A stretch of 64,000 bases of DNA from Acidimicrobiales bacterium (GCA_036262515.1 DATAIT010000100.1:18844-82843); one strand, 5' to 3'; shown: positions 48,464 to 59,906, counted from the first letter of the stretch. The notes: generated by a model from the letters alone, not told the origin. Made by a program: numbers and translations.

Positions 48464-48469
48464 ACCCTA
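48464..48469 (-). promoter_or_regulatory. -10-like TAGGGT, leaderless promoter candidate (znuA2)
   Basis: TAGGGT on the minus strand ends 7 bases before GTG 48456. Confidence 0.5.
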
Positions 48470-48488
48470 CAGGCGACCAGCTCTCTAG

Positions 48489-48503
48489 TGCGTCCAGGTC
48501 GCA
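48489..48503. promoter_or_regulatory. imperfect palindrome between znuA2 and fur2
   Basis: TGCGTC-CAG-GTCGCA, 6-base arms with one mismatch, centred in the 73-base divergent gap. Candidate operator for the second Fur-family protein; it does not resemble the znuA1 box. Confidence 0.35.
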
Positions 48504-48517
48504 ACACGTGGCGTCGG

Positions 48518-48523
48518 TACCAT
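48518..48523 (+). promoter_or_regulatory. -10-like TACCAT, leaderless promoter candidate (fur2)
   Basis: TACCAT ends 6 bases before GTG 48530. Confidence 0.5.
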
Positions 48524-48529
48524 GCAACG

Positions 48530-49009
48530 GTGACGGGTGGCCTGGACAACCTGCTCGGAGTGCTGCGGGACAACAGGGTCCGCATCACGGTGGCGCGACG
48601 GGCGATCCTCGAGTCGCTCGTCGAGCTGGGACCGCACGTCACCGCCGAGGAGCTGGCCGGCCACGTGCAGGCGAGGTACCCCGAGGTTCACGAGTCGACG
48701 GTGTACCGGACCCTCGACCGGCTGAGTGCGCTGGGCGTGGTGGAGCATGTCCACCTCGGACACGGCCGGGCCGTGTTCCACGTCCCCGACGGCGGCCATC
48801 AACACCTCCACTGCGACGCATGCGGTGTGGTGGTCGAGGCGCCCGACGAGCTGTTCGCCGACCTCGTGCGCACCGTCCAGGAGCGGTACGGCTTCGAGCT
48901 CGACCTCGACCACTTCGCCCTGGGCGGTCGCTGTGGCCAGTGCCGCGACGCAGGGCGGGCACGCCGGCGGCGCCGGTCCGGCCGAGGTTCGGCCTCGGCC
49001 GCCCCGTAG
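48530..49009 (+). CDS. Fur-family metalloregulator, second copy
   Basis: 159 aa from GTG 48530. Winged helix at 10-80 (RITVARRAILESLVELG ... HESTVYRTLDRLSALGVVEHV), metal domain with HQHLHCDACG near 88-97 and a CxxC (GRCGQC) near 140, then a basic tail of about 20 residues. Divergent from znuA2, so it probably regulates that operon. Which metal it senses is not decided by sequence; having two such genes suggests two metals. Confidence 0.92.
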   Translation: MTGGLDNLLGVLRDNRVRITVARRAILESLVELGPHVTAEELAGHVQARYPEVHESTVYRTLDRLSALGVVEHVHLGHGRAVFHVPDGGHQHLHCDACGVVVEAPDELFADLVRTVQERYGFELDLDHFALGGRCGQCRDAGRARRRRRSGRGSASAAP

Positions 49010-49033
49010 CCGACCGGCCAGGAGCGGGGCTGT

Positions 49034-49534
49034 CTACCAGCCCTCGGTGCCCGCCTCGCCCTTGAACGGACCGACGACCGTCGAGGTGATCCACCCCCCG
49101 TAGAACCCGCCCGGCTGCGGCTGCACCGGTTCGAGGCCCACGACGCACAGCTCGACGCGGGCCGGGTAGAAGGCCACGTACCCGGCCAGCTCCTCGTAGC
49201 CGGGCGACGGCTCCAGATACGTCCAGGCCGCGTCGGACGACGTCTGCTTCTTGTGGTGGACGTCGAGGTAGGTGGCGGTGCCCTTGTACTCGCACCACGA
49301 CGTGCGCCCGCTCGGCTCGAGACAGCCGGGCAGCACGTTGCCGGGCGGCAGGTAGTACACCGGCGGGTGACTGGTCTCGAGCACCCGGTAGGACGAGATC
49401 GTGACGGCGATCGTCTCCCCGGCGAACACCACCTCCACCTGCTCGCTGCGGTGCTCGACGCGAGGCGGGCGGGGGTAGTCCCAGACCGACTCCTGACCGG
49501 GACCGGGGGGAATGGGCTGCGGACGCGGCGTCAT
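49034..49534 (-). CDS. DUF427 family protein
   Basis: 166 aa. DUF427 signature: ESVWDYPRPPRVE near the start, VLETSHPPVYYLPP, SWCEYKGTATYLDV, AAWTYLEPSPGYEELAGYVAFYPARVE. The family is common in actinobacteria and its function is unknown. It starts 12 bases after the stop of the upstream membrane protein gene, so the two are probably co-transcribed. Confidence 0.93.
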   Translation of the reverse strand: MTPRPQPIPPGPGQESVWDYPRPPRVEHRSEQVEVVFAGETIAVTISSYRVLETSHPPVYYLPPGNVLPGCLEPSGRTSWCEYKGTATYLDVHHKKQTSSDAAWTYLEPSPGYEELAGYVAFYPARVELCVVGLEPVQPQPGGFYGGWITSTVVGPFKGEAGTEGW

Positions 49535-49546
49535 CGCCGGTCGAGC

Positions 49547-49987
49547 CTACGGGTGCCGGCGCCGCTGTGGGCAGCAGGGACGGCTCCCGAGCACGGCGCC
49601 GGCCACGGCACCGAAGGCCACGTGGTCGGCCCACTGCGGCGCCTGCGGCAGGGCACGGATCGCCGGGTAGCGGCGGGCCACGACACCGAGGTCGACGGCG
49701 GCGATGGCCACGCCGGCCAACGCCCCCCAGGCGGCACCGCCCACGGCGGAGTGGCGCGGCAGGACGGCGGCCAGCACCGCGGTCCACACGGCGCTGACGG
49801 CGGCGTGGGCGGCCAGGCCCGGCGCCAGCCCACCGTGGCGACGGGATCCGGGAACCAGCGTGCCGGCCCCGCGGGCCGCCTCCAGCGGGTCCCTGCCGGC
49901 GAGCACCGCCCACGTGGTCGAGGGGATGCCGCTCAGCACGCCGGCGGCCACGCCTGCCCGCACCACGCACGACGGCCGGTGGCGCAC
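49547..49987 (-). CDS. small membrane protein, unknown function
   Basis: 146 aa from GTG 49987, 6 bases after TACGGT. Hydrophobic segments at about 8-26, 58-75, 82-103 and 122-134. A glycine-rich stretch (AWGALAGVAIAAVDLGVVARRYP) and C-terminal Cys-Cys-Pro are noticeable. No family recognised. Likely in one operon with the DUF427 gene. Confidence 0.7.
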   Translation of the reverse strand: MRHRPSCVVRAGVAAGVLSGIPSTTWAVLAGRDPLEAARGAGTLVPGSRRHGGLAPGLAAHAAVSAVWTAVLAAVLPRHSAVGGAAWGALAGVAIAAVDLGVVARRYPAIRALPQAPQWADHVAFGAVAGAVLGSRPCCPQRRRHP

Positions 49988-49993
49988 GGGCGG

Positions 49994-49999
49994 ACCGTA
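49994..49999 (-). promoter_or_regulatory. -10-like TACGGT, leaderless promoter candidate
   Basis: TACGGT on the minus strand ends 6 bases before GTG 49987. Confidence 0.5.
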
Positions 50000-50057
50000 C
50001 CGCGGCCGGCGTCGCACCCTCCGGCGGTCGCTCCTTTTGCGCACCTGGGGCGCGCCG

Positions 50058-51002
50058 TCAGCCCAGGTTGCGCCGCAGCCCGCCGGCGACGTCCGCCCAA
50101 CCGAGCCGGCGCAGGAACGAGGCCAGCTCGCCGCCCGCACCTCCGGGGCCGTGGTCCGGGAAGCTGACGGACCCGCAGCCGCGATCGGCGGCGGCCGACG
50201 CCCATGCGGCGACCAACGCGGCACCGATCCCCTGGCCACGCTCGTCGCGGTGCACGAGGAGCCAGGCGAGGACGGCCTCCCCGCCGGCATCGTCGCCGGA
50301 CGGCGTCCGTGCGCCGCCGTTGAGCCCCGTGGCCCCGGCCGCCGTTCCCACCACCAGGCCGTCGCGGCGGGCGGTGACGGCCAACGGCCGGCCCGGACCG
50401 GCGGCGAGGGCGAGAGCCTCGGGATCGAGACGATCGGTGATGGCGAGCTCCAGGGGCAGGCCGCCCCGGCCGACGACGGCCGGAGGCACGAACGGCGCGT
50501 CGGCGATCACCGTCCAGACCCGGCCCGGCCCTTCCTGGAGAAGATGCAGGCGGTCCAACACCACCTCGACCTGGTAGCCCGCCAGCGCCGTCACCGCAGC
50601 CTCGATCCTCGCCGGCTCGGCCCCGTCGGCGAGGGTCACGTGCGGCACCCAGGGCCAGGTGAGGGGCCGGGCCAGTGGCTCCACGAACACGGCGTCCCGG
50701 ACGGCGCGAAGCGCCTCGGCGCCCTCACCGCCGACTCGCAGGAGGACCACCGGGTTGACCGGGAGGAACGTGTCGACCGGACCGAGGGTGAGGCGCAGCG
50801 GCCGGGACCCGGCCGCTGCCGACCGCAGCGCGACGAGGGCGTCGGCCAGGCGGTCGTCACGCACGTTCACCGGCGGCACCAGCGTGACGTGCGGCGGAAT
50901 GCGCCCGAGGCCGCCGTCGCCCAGGGCGCGTCGGATCCCGTCGACCTCGGCGGCCAGCGGTGGCGGGACCAGCAGGGCGACGCCGAGGCGGGCCTTGGGC
51001 AC
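50058..51002 (-). CDS. 2H phosphoesterase / GNAT acetyltransferase fusion
   Basis: 314 aa from GTG 51002. Residues 1-165 are a 2'-5' RNA ligase-type (2H phosphoesterase) domain with both HxT motifs: PPHVTLVPP near 38 and VPHVTLAD near 120. Residues about 185-314 read as a GNAT domain: LAVTARRDGLVVGTAAG, VLAWLLVHRDERGQGIGAALVAAWASAAADRGCGSVSFPD, with the acetyl-CoA loop RGQGIG. I know no established function for this pairing; substrates are open. Confidence 0.8.
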   Translation of the reverse strand: MPKARLGVALLVPPPLAAEVDGIRRALGDGGLGRIPPHVTLVPPVNVRDDRLADALVALRSAAAGSRPLRLTLGPVDTFLPVNPVVLLRVGGEGAEALRAVRDAVFVEPLARPLTWPWVPHVTLADGAEPARIEAAVTALAGYQVEVVLDRLHLLQEGPGRVWTVIADAPFVPPAVVGRGGLPLELAITDRLDPEALALAAGPGRPLAVTARRDGLVVGTAAGATGLNGGARTPSGDDAGGEAVLAWLLVHRDERGQGIGAALVAAWASAAADRGCGSVSFPDHGPGGAGGELASFLRRLGWADVAGGLRRNLG

Positions 51003-51059
51003 CGGCCGACGATGGCACAGAAGGTTCGCTCGGCGCCGGGACCGGGCACATATGGACCC

Positions 51060-51461
51060 ATGGAACGAGAGACTTCGAAGCACGGGCCTCGCGTCGACGA
51101 GGCCATGGCTCAGGACGTGGCATCGCTGACCCACGGCTCCGCTGCCACCGAGTCGAGGGCCATGGAGTCGAGGCTGCAGGAGGACCCGGACATCGGCCCG
51201 GGGTGGCGCCCTCAGCTGAACGAGGCGGTGGGCTTCGGCATCAGCGAGACGGAGGCGACCCGCCGCGCCGACCTCGCCCGCCACCTGGCCTCGGTCGCCT
51301 TCCCGGCCCGGCGCAACCAGCTGGTGTTCGCCGCCGAGGAGGAGATGGCGTCGTCCGACCTGATCGACGAGCTCCGTCGCCTGCCTCCGGAGGAGGAGTT
51401 CGTCAACGTGCAGGCCGTGTGGTCCGCCCTGGGCGGGGCGACGGAGGGCAGCCACACCTGA
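51060..51461 (+). CDS. DUF2795 domain protein
   Basis: 133 aa from ATG 51060. The C-terminal 60 residues (RADLARHLASVAFPARRNQLVFAAEEEMASSDLIDELRRLPPEEEFVNVQAVWSAL) match DUF2795, an all-helical actinobacterial domain. The N-terminal half is charged and probably disordered. No function known. Divergent from the fusion gene on the other strand. Confidence 0.88.
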   Translation: MERETSKHGPRVDEAMAQDVASLTHGSAATESRAMESRLQEDPDIGPGWRPQLNEAVGFGISETEATRRADLARHLASVAFPARRNQLVFAAEEEMASSDLIDELRRLPPEEEFVNVQAVWSALGGATEGSHT

Positions 51462-51475
51462 GCCGAGGCGGGTGC

Positions 51476-51496
51476 GGGCCCCACGAGGGGGCGCCC
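51476..51496. terminator. hairpin between convergent genes
   Basis: GGGCCCC-ACGAG-GGGGCGCCC (7 pairs with one bulge) in the 43-base gap after the DUF2795 gene. Confidence 0.45.
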
Positions 51497-51504
51497 TGCA
51501 TGCG

Positions 51505-51696
51505 TCAGCCCGGCTGGGCCTCGTCGGATCGGGCCAGCGACATGGCGGCCAGCACGAGCAGCGACGAGGGCACCTGCTCGATCTCGCCCGGGAGCCACGT
51601 GGAGCCCGCCGAGGCGGCGAGCGACTCGACGAGAGCCTGCCGGCCGATTCGCCGGCGACGCAGCTCGGACGCCAGTGCGCCGGAGTCGATGACCAT
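51505..51696 (-). CDS. small hypothetical protein
   Basis: 63 aa from ATG 51696; GGGGAGG lies 7 bases upstream. Helical, with a basic RRRRIGR patch at 14-20 and a hydrophobic C-terminal helix (SSLLVLAAMSLA). No family recognised. Convergent with the DUF2795 gene and divergent from the unknown gene at 51829. Confidence 0.65.
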   Translation of the reverse strand: MVIDSGALASELRRRRIGRQALVESLAASAGSTWLPGEIEQVPSSLLVLAAMSLARSDEAQPG

Positions 51697-51816
51697 GCGT
51701 TGACCTCCCCGTCTACCCTCCCGCTCGCCGGCTGTGGATGACAAGAGGCAAAGGGTGTGGACAGGCGGGGCCGCAATGTGGAAAGGAGTCGCGGCGGCCT
51801 GCGACCCGGCCGTCGA

Positions 51817-51822
51817 TAGGCT
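51817..51822 (+). promoter_or_regulatory. -10-like TAGGCT, leaderless promoter candidate
   Basis: TAGGCT ends 6 bases before GTG 51829. Confidence 0.5.
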
Positions 51823-51828
51823 CGCATC

Positions 51829-52608
51829 GTGGAGGACCGCGAGGTGCTGGACGCCTTCGTCGGCGGCGGTGTCGTGCATGCCTTCGGGTCGACCCTGCAC
51901 GTCGAGGGGGACACGCTGGCGTACGACGGATGGTGGAAGGCGGCGTTCCGGATCACCCGCAACACCTTCGCCGTGCGCGACGAACCGCCCTCCGAGCGGT
52001 CGACGCTGATGAGCGAGCTGGCCGAGTGCCTTCGCGAGCACGGCCTGCACCCCGTGGGCGCCGATCCCGCGCTGCTGGTCGCCATCACCTACACGGTCCT
52101 CGACCTCGGGGTGTCGGACTGGACGGTGTGGTCCACCAACCAGCGCAGCGCCGAAGCCGACCTGGCGGCGCGCGCCGGCGTGGACACCTTCTTCGACGAC
52201 GCGCCGGCCGTGGGGCCGCCCACCACGCCCCGGGTCCACGAGGCGCAGCGGGCCGGGGCGCGGCGCACGGCCGGGCTGGCCCCGCTGGTGATCGTCACCA
52301 TCGGCATCGACAAGGCGGCGGTGGACGCCATGGCGGCCGACCTCGGGACGTGCCGGATCGAGGCCCGCGCCGCGGGCGACATCGACCCCGCGGCGTGCAT
52401 GGCGCTGCTCCCCGACCTCGTCTTCGTGGACGCCACGACCGCCGCCGGCATGATGTTCGTGCTCGGCGTACGGGCCACCGCCGCCGGCGAATCGCTCCCG
52501 ATGGTGGCCGTGGCCCCGGGCGGGACGTGGACACCGGCCGACGTCAACGTCAGCCCGGCGGAGTCCCCGGCGGAATGGACCTCCCACATCCGGGCCCTCC
52601 TCCCCTGA
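51829..52608 (+). CDS. hypothetical protein, two-part
   Basis: 259 aa from GTG 51829. The first half (1-125) is helical with acidic and aromatic residues (AYDGWWKAAFRITRNTFAVRDEPPSE). The second half (about 160-259) has alternating beta/alpha segments ending VVAVAPGGTW, loosely like a response-regulator or Rossmann fold, but no phosphorylation or nucleotide motif is complete. Function cannot be inferred; convergent with atpC. Confidence 0.65.
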   Translation: MEDREVLDAFVGGGVVHAFGSTLHVEGDTLAYDGWWKAAFRITRNTFAVRDEPPSERSTLMSELAECLREHGLHPVGADPALLVAITYTVLDLGVSDWTVWSTNQRSAEADLAARAGVDTFFDDAPAVGPPTTPRVHEAQRAGARRTAGLAPLVIVTIGIDKAAVDAMAADLGTCRIEARAAGDIDPAACMALLPDLVFVDATTAAGMMFVLGVRATAAGESLPMVAVAPGGTWTPADVNVSPAESPAEWTSHIRALLP

Positions 52609-52637
52609 CCACGGCGCCGGTCGAGAGGGTCCAGGGT

Positions 52638-53030
52638 CTAGCGGTGGCCGGCGAGCTCCAGGCGCACGTGGGCCCGGCGGAGCTGGGCCTCGGCCTCGGC
52701 GTCGTCACCCTCGCGGATGCGGCGCTCGGCGTCCTCCTGGGAACGGCGGGCCCGCTCGGCGTCGATCTGGTCGGGCAGCTCGGCCACGTCCGACAGGACG
52801 ATGACCCGGTTGTCCTTCACCTCCACGAACCCCTCGTGCACCGCCGCCTTCACGACCTCGCCGCCGCCCTCGGGGTGGATGCGGACGACGCCGATGCCGA
52901 GCGTGCCGAGGAAGGGCGCGTGGCCGGTGAGGAAGGCGATCTCGCCGCCGGCCGTACGGCACACGACCATCTCGGCCTCGCCCGAGTAGAGGATGCGCTC
53001 GGGGGACACCAGCTCGACCTGCAGCGTCAT
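52638..53030 (-). CDS. atpC: ATP synthase epsilon subunit
   Basis: 130 aa. Central-stalk subunit; N-terminal beta-sandwich (LQVELVSPERILYSGEAEMVVCRTAGGEIAFLTGHAPFLGTLGIG) and C-terminal helical hairpin rich in Glu and Arg. It couples rotation to catalysis and may inhibit ATP hydrolysis. Last gene of the operon, 26 bases after atpD. Typical length for actinobacteria. Confidence 0.96.
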   Translation of the reverse strand: MTLQVELVSPERILYSGEAEMVVCRTAGGEIAFLTGHAPFLGTLGIGVVRIHPEGGGEVVKAAVHEGFVEVKDNRVIVLSDVAELPDQIDAERARRSQEDAERRIREGDDAEAEAQLRRAHVRLELAGHR

Positions 53031-53056
53031 GTCGACCTCATTGGTTCGCTCCGCTC

Positions 53057-55482
<2,426 letters not shown>

Positions 55483-55512
55483 CTACCGCTCCCCGTCGAC
55501 TTCGGACGTTCC

Positions 55513-55551
55513 CGAGTGAATAACTCGCCAAATTGGCGAGTTATTCACTCG
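55513..55551. repeat. 39-base perfect palindrome between atpA and atpG
   Basis: Arms of 19 bases starting CGAGTGAATAACTCGCCAA meet at a single central A. It is A+T-rich compared with its surroundings and lies in the only large gap inside the ATP synthase operon. It is 31 bases upstream of the atpG start. Confidence 0.9.
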
Positions 55552-55580
55552 AAAAAGGGTGGGGGCGACGGGCGGCACGG

Positions 55581-57170
55581 TCAGGCCGCGTCCTTGTCCG
55601 TGTCCTTTTCGGCGTCCTTGTCGGCGTCCTTGTCGGCATGCTCGTCCTGGAAGCCGTCGGCGAACCCCTGGACGGCGCCCTTGAGGGCGTCGCCCTCGGG
55701 GAGCTTGCCGCTCGACTTGATGGCCTCGAGCAGGTCGGCGTGGCGGGTGCGCATGTACTCGAGCAGCTCGGACTCGAACTTGCGCACCGACTCCACGGAC
55801 ACCTTGTCGAGGAAACCGGCCGTGCCCGCGTAGATCGAGACGACCTGCTCCTCCACCGGGGCGGGCGAGTTCAGGTTCTGCTTGAGCAGCTCGGTGAGGC
55901 GGTAGCCCCGGTCGAGGTAGCCCTGCGACGTCTTGTCGAGCTCGGAGCCGAAGGTGGCGAACGCCTCCAGCTCACGGAACTGGGCCAGGTCGATCTTCAT
56001 GGTGCCGGCCACCGACTTCATGGCCTTGATCTGGGCGGCCCCGCCCACCCGCGACACCGAGATGCCCACGTTGATCGCCGGACGGACGCCGGCGTTGAAC
56101 AGGTCGCTCTCGAGGTAGATCTGCCCGTCGGTGATGGAGATCACGTTGGTGGGGATGTAGGCGGACACGTCGCCCGCCTTGGTCTCGATCACCGGGAGGG
56201 CGGTGAGCGAGCCGGCGCCGCGGTCGTCGCTCAGCTTGGCGGCCCGCTCCAGCAGGCGGCTGTGGAGGTAGAAGACGTCGCCCGGGTACGCCTCGCGCCC
56301 GGGCGGCCGGCGCAGGAGCAGCGCCACCTGGCGGTAGGCCTCGGCCTGCTTCGACAGGTCGTCGTAGACGATGAGGGCATGCTCCCCGTTCTCCATCCAG
56401 TGCTGGCCGATGGCGCAACCCGCGTAGGGGGCGAGGTACTTGAACGGGGCGGCGTCGTCGGCGGGCGCGTTGACCACCACCGTGTACTCCATGGCGCCGA
56501 ACTTCTCGAGGGTGGCCACCGTCTGGGCGACGGTGGAGCCCTTCTGGCCGATGGCGACGTAGATGCACTTCACCCCGAGCCCGCGCTGGTTCAGGATCGT
56601 GTCGACGGCGACGGTGGTCTTCCCGGTCTTGCGGTCGCCGATGATCAGCTCACGCTGGCCGCGGCCGATCGGCACCATGGCGTCGATCGCCTTGATGCCC
56701 GTCTGCAACGGCTCGTGCACCGGCTTGCGCCCGGTGATCCCGGGAGCCTGGACCTCCAGGCGGCGGGTGACGTCCGAGTTGATGGCCCCCTTGCCGTCAA
56801 TCGGCTGGCCGAGGGCGTCGACCACCCGCCCGACGAGGGCGTCGCCCACGGGGACCGACAGGATGCGGCCGGTGGCCCGCACCGCCTGCCCCTCCTGGAT
56901 GTGGGTGACCTCGCCCAGGATCACGGCGCCGATCGACTCCTCGTCGAGGTTGAGGGCGAGGCCGACGATGCCGCCCTCGAACTCGAGCAGCTCGTTCACG
57001 GCTGCGTCGGGGAGGCCGGACACGCGTGCGATGCCGTCGCCGACCTCCACGATGCGCCCGACCTGGGCCGACGACATCGACGGCGTGAAGCCCTCCAGCC
57101 GCTTGCGCAGGGCGGCGGTGATGTCGTCGGGGTTGATGCTGAAGCCGTTGTCCTCGTCCACAGTGGTCAT
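55581..57170 (-). CDS. atpA: ATP synthase alpha subunit
   Basis: 529 aa non-catalytic nucleotide-binding subunit. Walker [14 protein letters not shown] near 175, [42 protein letters not shown], and the Arg finger segment [15 protein letters not shown]. The chain ends in a lysine/aspartate repeat ([18 protein letters not shown]), encoded by tandem near-repeats at 55584-55640, that is not part of the conserved fold. Confidence 0.98.
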   Translation of the reverse strand: MTTVDEDNGFSINPDDITAALRKRLEGFTPSMSSAQVGRIVEVGDGIARVSGLPDAAVNELLEFEGGIVGLALNLDEESIGAVILGEVTHIQEGQAVRATGRILSVPVGDALVGRVVDALGQPIDGKGAINSDVTRRLEVQAPGITGRKPVHEPLQTGIKAIDAMVPIGRGQRELIIGDRKTGKTTVAVDTILNQRGLGVKCIYVAIGQKGSTVAQTVATLEKFGAMEYTVVVNAPADDAAPFKYLAPYAGCAIGQHWMENGEHALIVYDDLSKQAEAYRQVALLLRRPPGREAYPGDVFYLHSRLLERAAKLSDDRGAGSLTALPVIETKAGDVSAYIPTNVISITDGQIYLESDLFNAGVRPAINVGISVSRVGGAAQIKAMKSVAGTMKIDLAQFRELEAFATFGSELDKTSQGYLDRGYRLTELLKQNLNSPAPVEEQVVSIYAGTAGFLDKVSVESVRKFESELLEYMRTRHADLLEAIKSSGKLPEGDALKGAVQGFADGFQDEHADKDADKDAEKDTDKDAA

Positions 57171-57172
57171 TG

Positions 57173-57697
57173 CTAGATCGCTTCCTTCAGTTGATCGAGG
57201 CGGTGGCGGATGGAGCCGTCGAGCACCGTGTCGCCGATGCGGGCGACCACGCCGCCCAGCACGCTGGGATCGACGATCGCCTTGACGGTCACCGACTTGC
57301 CGGTGGCGGTGGACAGCGCGGCACTCAGGCGCTCGACGGTGTTGGCGTCGAGGGGGATGGCGGCGCGGACCTCGGCCACCACCTGCTGGCGGTCGGAGGC
57401 GGCGTGCTCGACCAGCTTGTCGATGATCGCCGGAAGGTCGCGGCTGCGCCCGGCGGCCACCACGAACGACACGAGTGCGGTGGTGATGGGCGCCGCCCGC
57501 CCACCCAGGAGGTCCTCGACGATGCCGAGGCGGCGCTCCACGGGGATCACGGAATCGGTGAGGGTCGACCGCAGCTGCTCGTTGGCCTCGAAGGTGCGGG
57601 CGACCTTGAACAGCTCGTCCTCCACCGTCTCGAGCGCGCCCTCGGCGCGCGCCACCTCGAAGAGGGCGGTGGCGTAGGCGTCGACCCGGTCCGTCAT
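57173..57697 (-). CDS. atpH: ATP synthase delta subunit
   Basis: 174 aa. Peripheral stalk subunit that holds the F1 head ([45 protein letters not shown] at the start; [21 protein letters not shown] at the end matches the family's RVGNKVLDGSVRGRLE-type ending). ATG overlaps the atpF stop. Separate delta here, not a b-delta fusion as in mycobacteria. Confidence 0.95.
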   Translation of the reverse strand: MTDRVDAYATALFEVARAEGALETVEDELFKVARTFEANEQLRSTLTDSVIPVERRLGIVEDLLGGRAAPITTALVSFVVAAGRSRDLPAIIDKLVEHAASDRQQVVAEVRAAIPLDANTVERLSAALSTATGKSVTVKAIVDPSVLGGVVARIGDTVLDGSIRHRLDQLKEAI

Positions 57698-58397
57698 TTG
57701 GCGGCCGCGCCGTTCCCCACGGACGAGATGTAGCGCTCGATCAGGCGCATGTTGGTGTCGCGGTCGAGATTCGCCTCGACGACCTTCTCGGCCAGCTCGA
57801 TGGCGAGGGCGCCGACGTTGGTGCGCAAGTCGGCGGTGGCCCGCTCCTGGGCGGCGGTGATGTCGTCACGGGCCCGCTGCCGCAGGTCGGCGACCTCCGA
57901 CTCGGCCCGCTGCATCAGGTCGCGCCGAAGCTGGTCGGCCGTCTGGCGGGCTTCCTCGATGATGCGATTCGACTCGTTGCGGGCGTCGGCCAGCTGGCGC
58001 TGGTAGTCGGCGAGCACCGACTCCGCCTCCGTCTTGACCCGGTCGGCCGCATCGAGGTTCTCGCGGATCTTGTTGGCCCTGGCGTCCATGGACTTCTTGA
58101 GCGCCGGGTAGGCGAACTTCATCATGGCGAACAGCAGGACGACGAACGAGATGGAGCCCCAGACGAGCTCGGACGCCTCGGGGATGATCGGGCTGGGCGA
58201 CTCGTGGCAGTCGTCGACCTTGCCTCCGTCCTCCAGGATGTCGATGCACTCCTGCGCATCGTGGGTGATCTCCTTCGTGTCGCCCCCGCTCTCCTGGGCG
58301 TGCGCAACCCCGCTGAGCCCGGCGAACGTGAGCCAGCCGATGAGTGCGGCCGCTGCCGCCACCCGTGCGATGCCCCGACGCGGGGCCGTGCCCTCCA

Positions 58398-58398
<1 letters not shown>
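57694..58398 (-). CDS. atpF: ATP synthase b subunit with N-terminal extracytoplasmic extension
   Basis: 234 aa from ATG 58398, whose bases overlap the atpE stop. The family's helix is at about 77-96 and the long coiled stalk runs from 100 to 225. Unusually, residues 1-34 look like a cleavable signal peptide ([23 protein letters not shown]) and 35-75 form an acidic segment with two Cys (C51, C64). Standard b subunits start directly with the helix and are about 160-180 aa. Confidence 0.93.
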
Positions 58399-58673
<275 letters not shown>

Positions 58674-59435
58674 TTAGTGCTCGGGATGCATGGCGCCACC
58701 GATGTACACGGCGGCGAGGATGGTGAAGATGAACGCCTGCAGGACTGCTACCAGCACCTCGAAGCCCGTGAGGGCGATGAGGAGGCCGCCCGGGAGCGCG
58801 GCGCCGACCACCGTGGCCTTGAACAGGGCGGTGGCGATGACGGCGAAGCTCGCGAGCAGGAGGTGGCCGGCCAGCATGTTGGCGAAGAGCCGTACGGCCA
58901 GCGAGAGGGGGCGCACGATGAGCGTGGAGACCAGCTCGATGGGTGTGACCAGGATGTACAGCGCCTTGGGCACGCCCGGGGGAAACAACATGGACTTGAA
59001 GTAGCCGCCCAGTCCCTGGTGCTTGATGCCCACGAAGTTGAAGATGAGCCAGACCACGACGGCCATGAAGGCCGGCAGGGCCATCCGGGCGTTCACCGGG
59101 AAGTACAGGACCGGGATGATCCCCCAGATGTTGCACACGAAGATGAAGCTGAAGAGCGTGAGAAGGAACGACGTGAAATGGAGGCCCTCGGGCCCCATCG
59201 TCTGGAGGATGATCCCCTCCTGCACGAACTCCACGATCGTCTCGGCGAAGTTCTGCACGCCCGTCGGCACCAGGCTGCCCTTGCGGCCGGCGACGAAGAA
59301 CATCACGAAGACGAGCAGCGCGGACACGAGCGCCAGCACGACGACCTTGTTCACGGCGAAGGCGCCGCTGCCGAAGAGGTCGGGCCACTCGATCAGGTGG
59401 CTGATCGGAGGGAATTCGAGGGCGAGCACAGCCAA
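58674..59435 (-). CDS. atpB: ATP synthase a subunit
   Basis: 253 aa. Five or six helices. The essential Arg lies in LAVRLFANMLAGHLLL near 165-180, and Glu/His-containing channel segments are present near the C-terminus. VQEGIILQTMGPEGLHFTSFLLTLFSFIFVCNIWGIIPVL is the conserved N-terminal part. Nine bases after it comes atpE. Confidence 0.96.
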   Translation of the reverse strand: MAVLALEFPPISHLIEWPDLFGSGAFAVNKVVVLALVSALLVFVMFFVAGRKGSLVPTGVQNFAETIVEFVQEGIILQTMGPEGLHFTSFLLTLFSFIFVCNIWGIIPVLYFPVNARMALPAFMAVVVWLIFNFVGIKHQGLGGYFKSMLFPPGVPKALYILVTPIELVSTLIVRPLSLAVRLFANMLAGHLLLASFAVIATALFKATVVGAALPGGLLIALTGFEVLVAVLQAFIFTILAAVYIGGAMHPEH

Positions 59436-59438
59436 GGG

Positions 59439-59906
59439 TCAGCTCCGTCCGGAAGATGGCTTGAGGCCGGGGTATGCGAGGGAGAGGGAGATCTGGCGGG
59501 TCTCCCACCACAGGAGGCCGAGCTGGGTGACGACGATGGTGAGGCCGAGGGGGAGCAGCTCGACCCAGCCCGTTCCCTTCACGGCCCACACGGCGAGGGT
59601 GACGACGGCCATGCGGACGGCGAAGCCGACGACGGACACGCCCGTCAGCACCGCCAGCGATCTCGCCGCCGCCCACTTCATGGAGGCGGCGCACACGAGC
59701 AGGTTGCACAGCACGAGCACCAGCCCGTAGCCGGACGACAGCACACCGTGGACGCCCCAGCCGAGGGCGCCGACGCCGAGCACGACGGGCGCCAGGGGGA
59801 GGCCGCGGCGCACCATGTCGGTTGCCATGTCCCACTCGAGCTGGACCGCACCGTTGGCCGGCGCGGCCGTGGTCGTGGGAGCCGGTGCGGGGGGAGCGGC
59901 GCTCAC
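59439..59906 (-). CDS. atpI: ATP synthase I-like membrane protein
   Basis: 155 aa from GTG 59906 overlapping the atpZ stop. Four helices: two at about 38-75 and two at 90-130. The N-terminal 30 residues are Pro/Ala-rich. The position directly ahead of atpB and the hydrophobic layout match the second small Fo assembly gene of actinobacteria (AtpI type). It may help ring assembly; no conserved motif proves it. Confidence 0.8.
   Translation of the reverse strand: MSAAPPAPAPTTTAAPANGAVQLEWDMATDMVRRGLPLAPVVLGVGALGWGVHGVLSSGYGLVLVLCNLLVCAASMKWAAARSLAVLTGVSVVGFAVRMAVVTLAVWAVKGTGWVELLPLGLTIVVTQLGLLWWETRQISLSLAYPGLKPSSGRS

Noticed and set aside
49544..49549. TAGGCT hexamer 9 bases before the DUF427 gene as a promoter
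   Set aside because: Its TAG is the stop codon of the upstream gene 12 bases away on the same strand; read-through is simpler.
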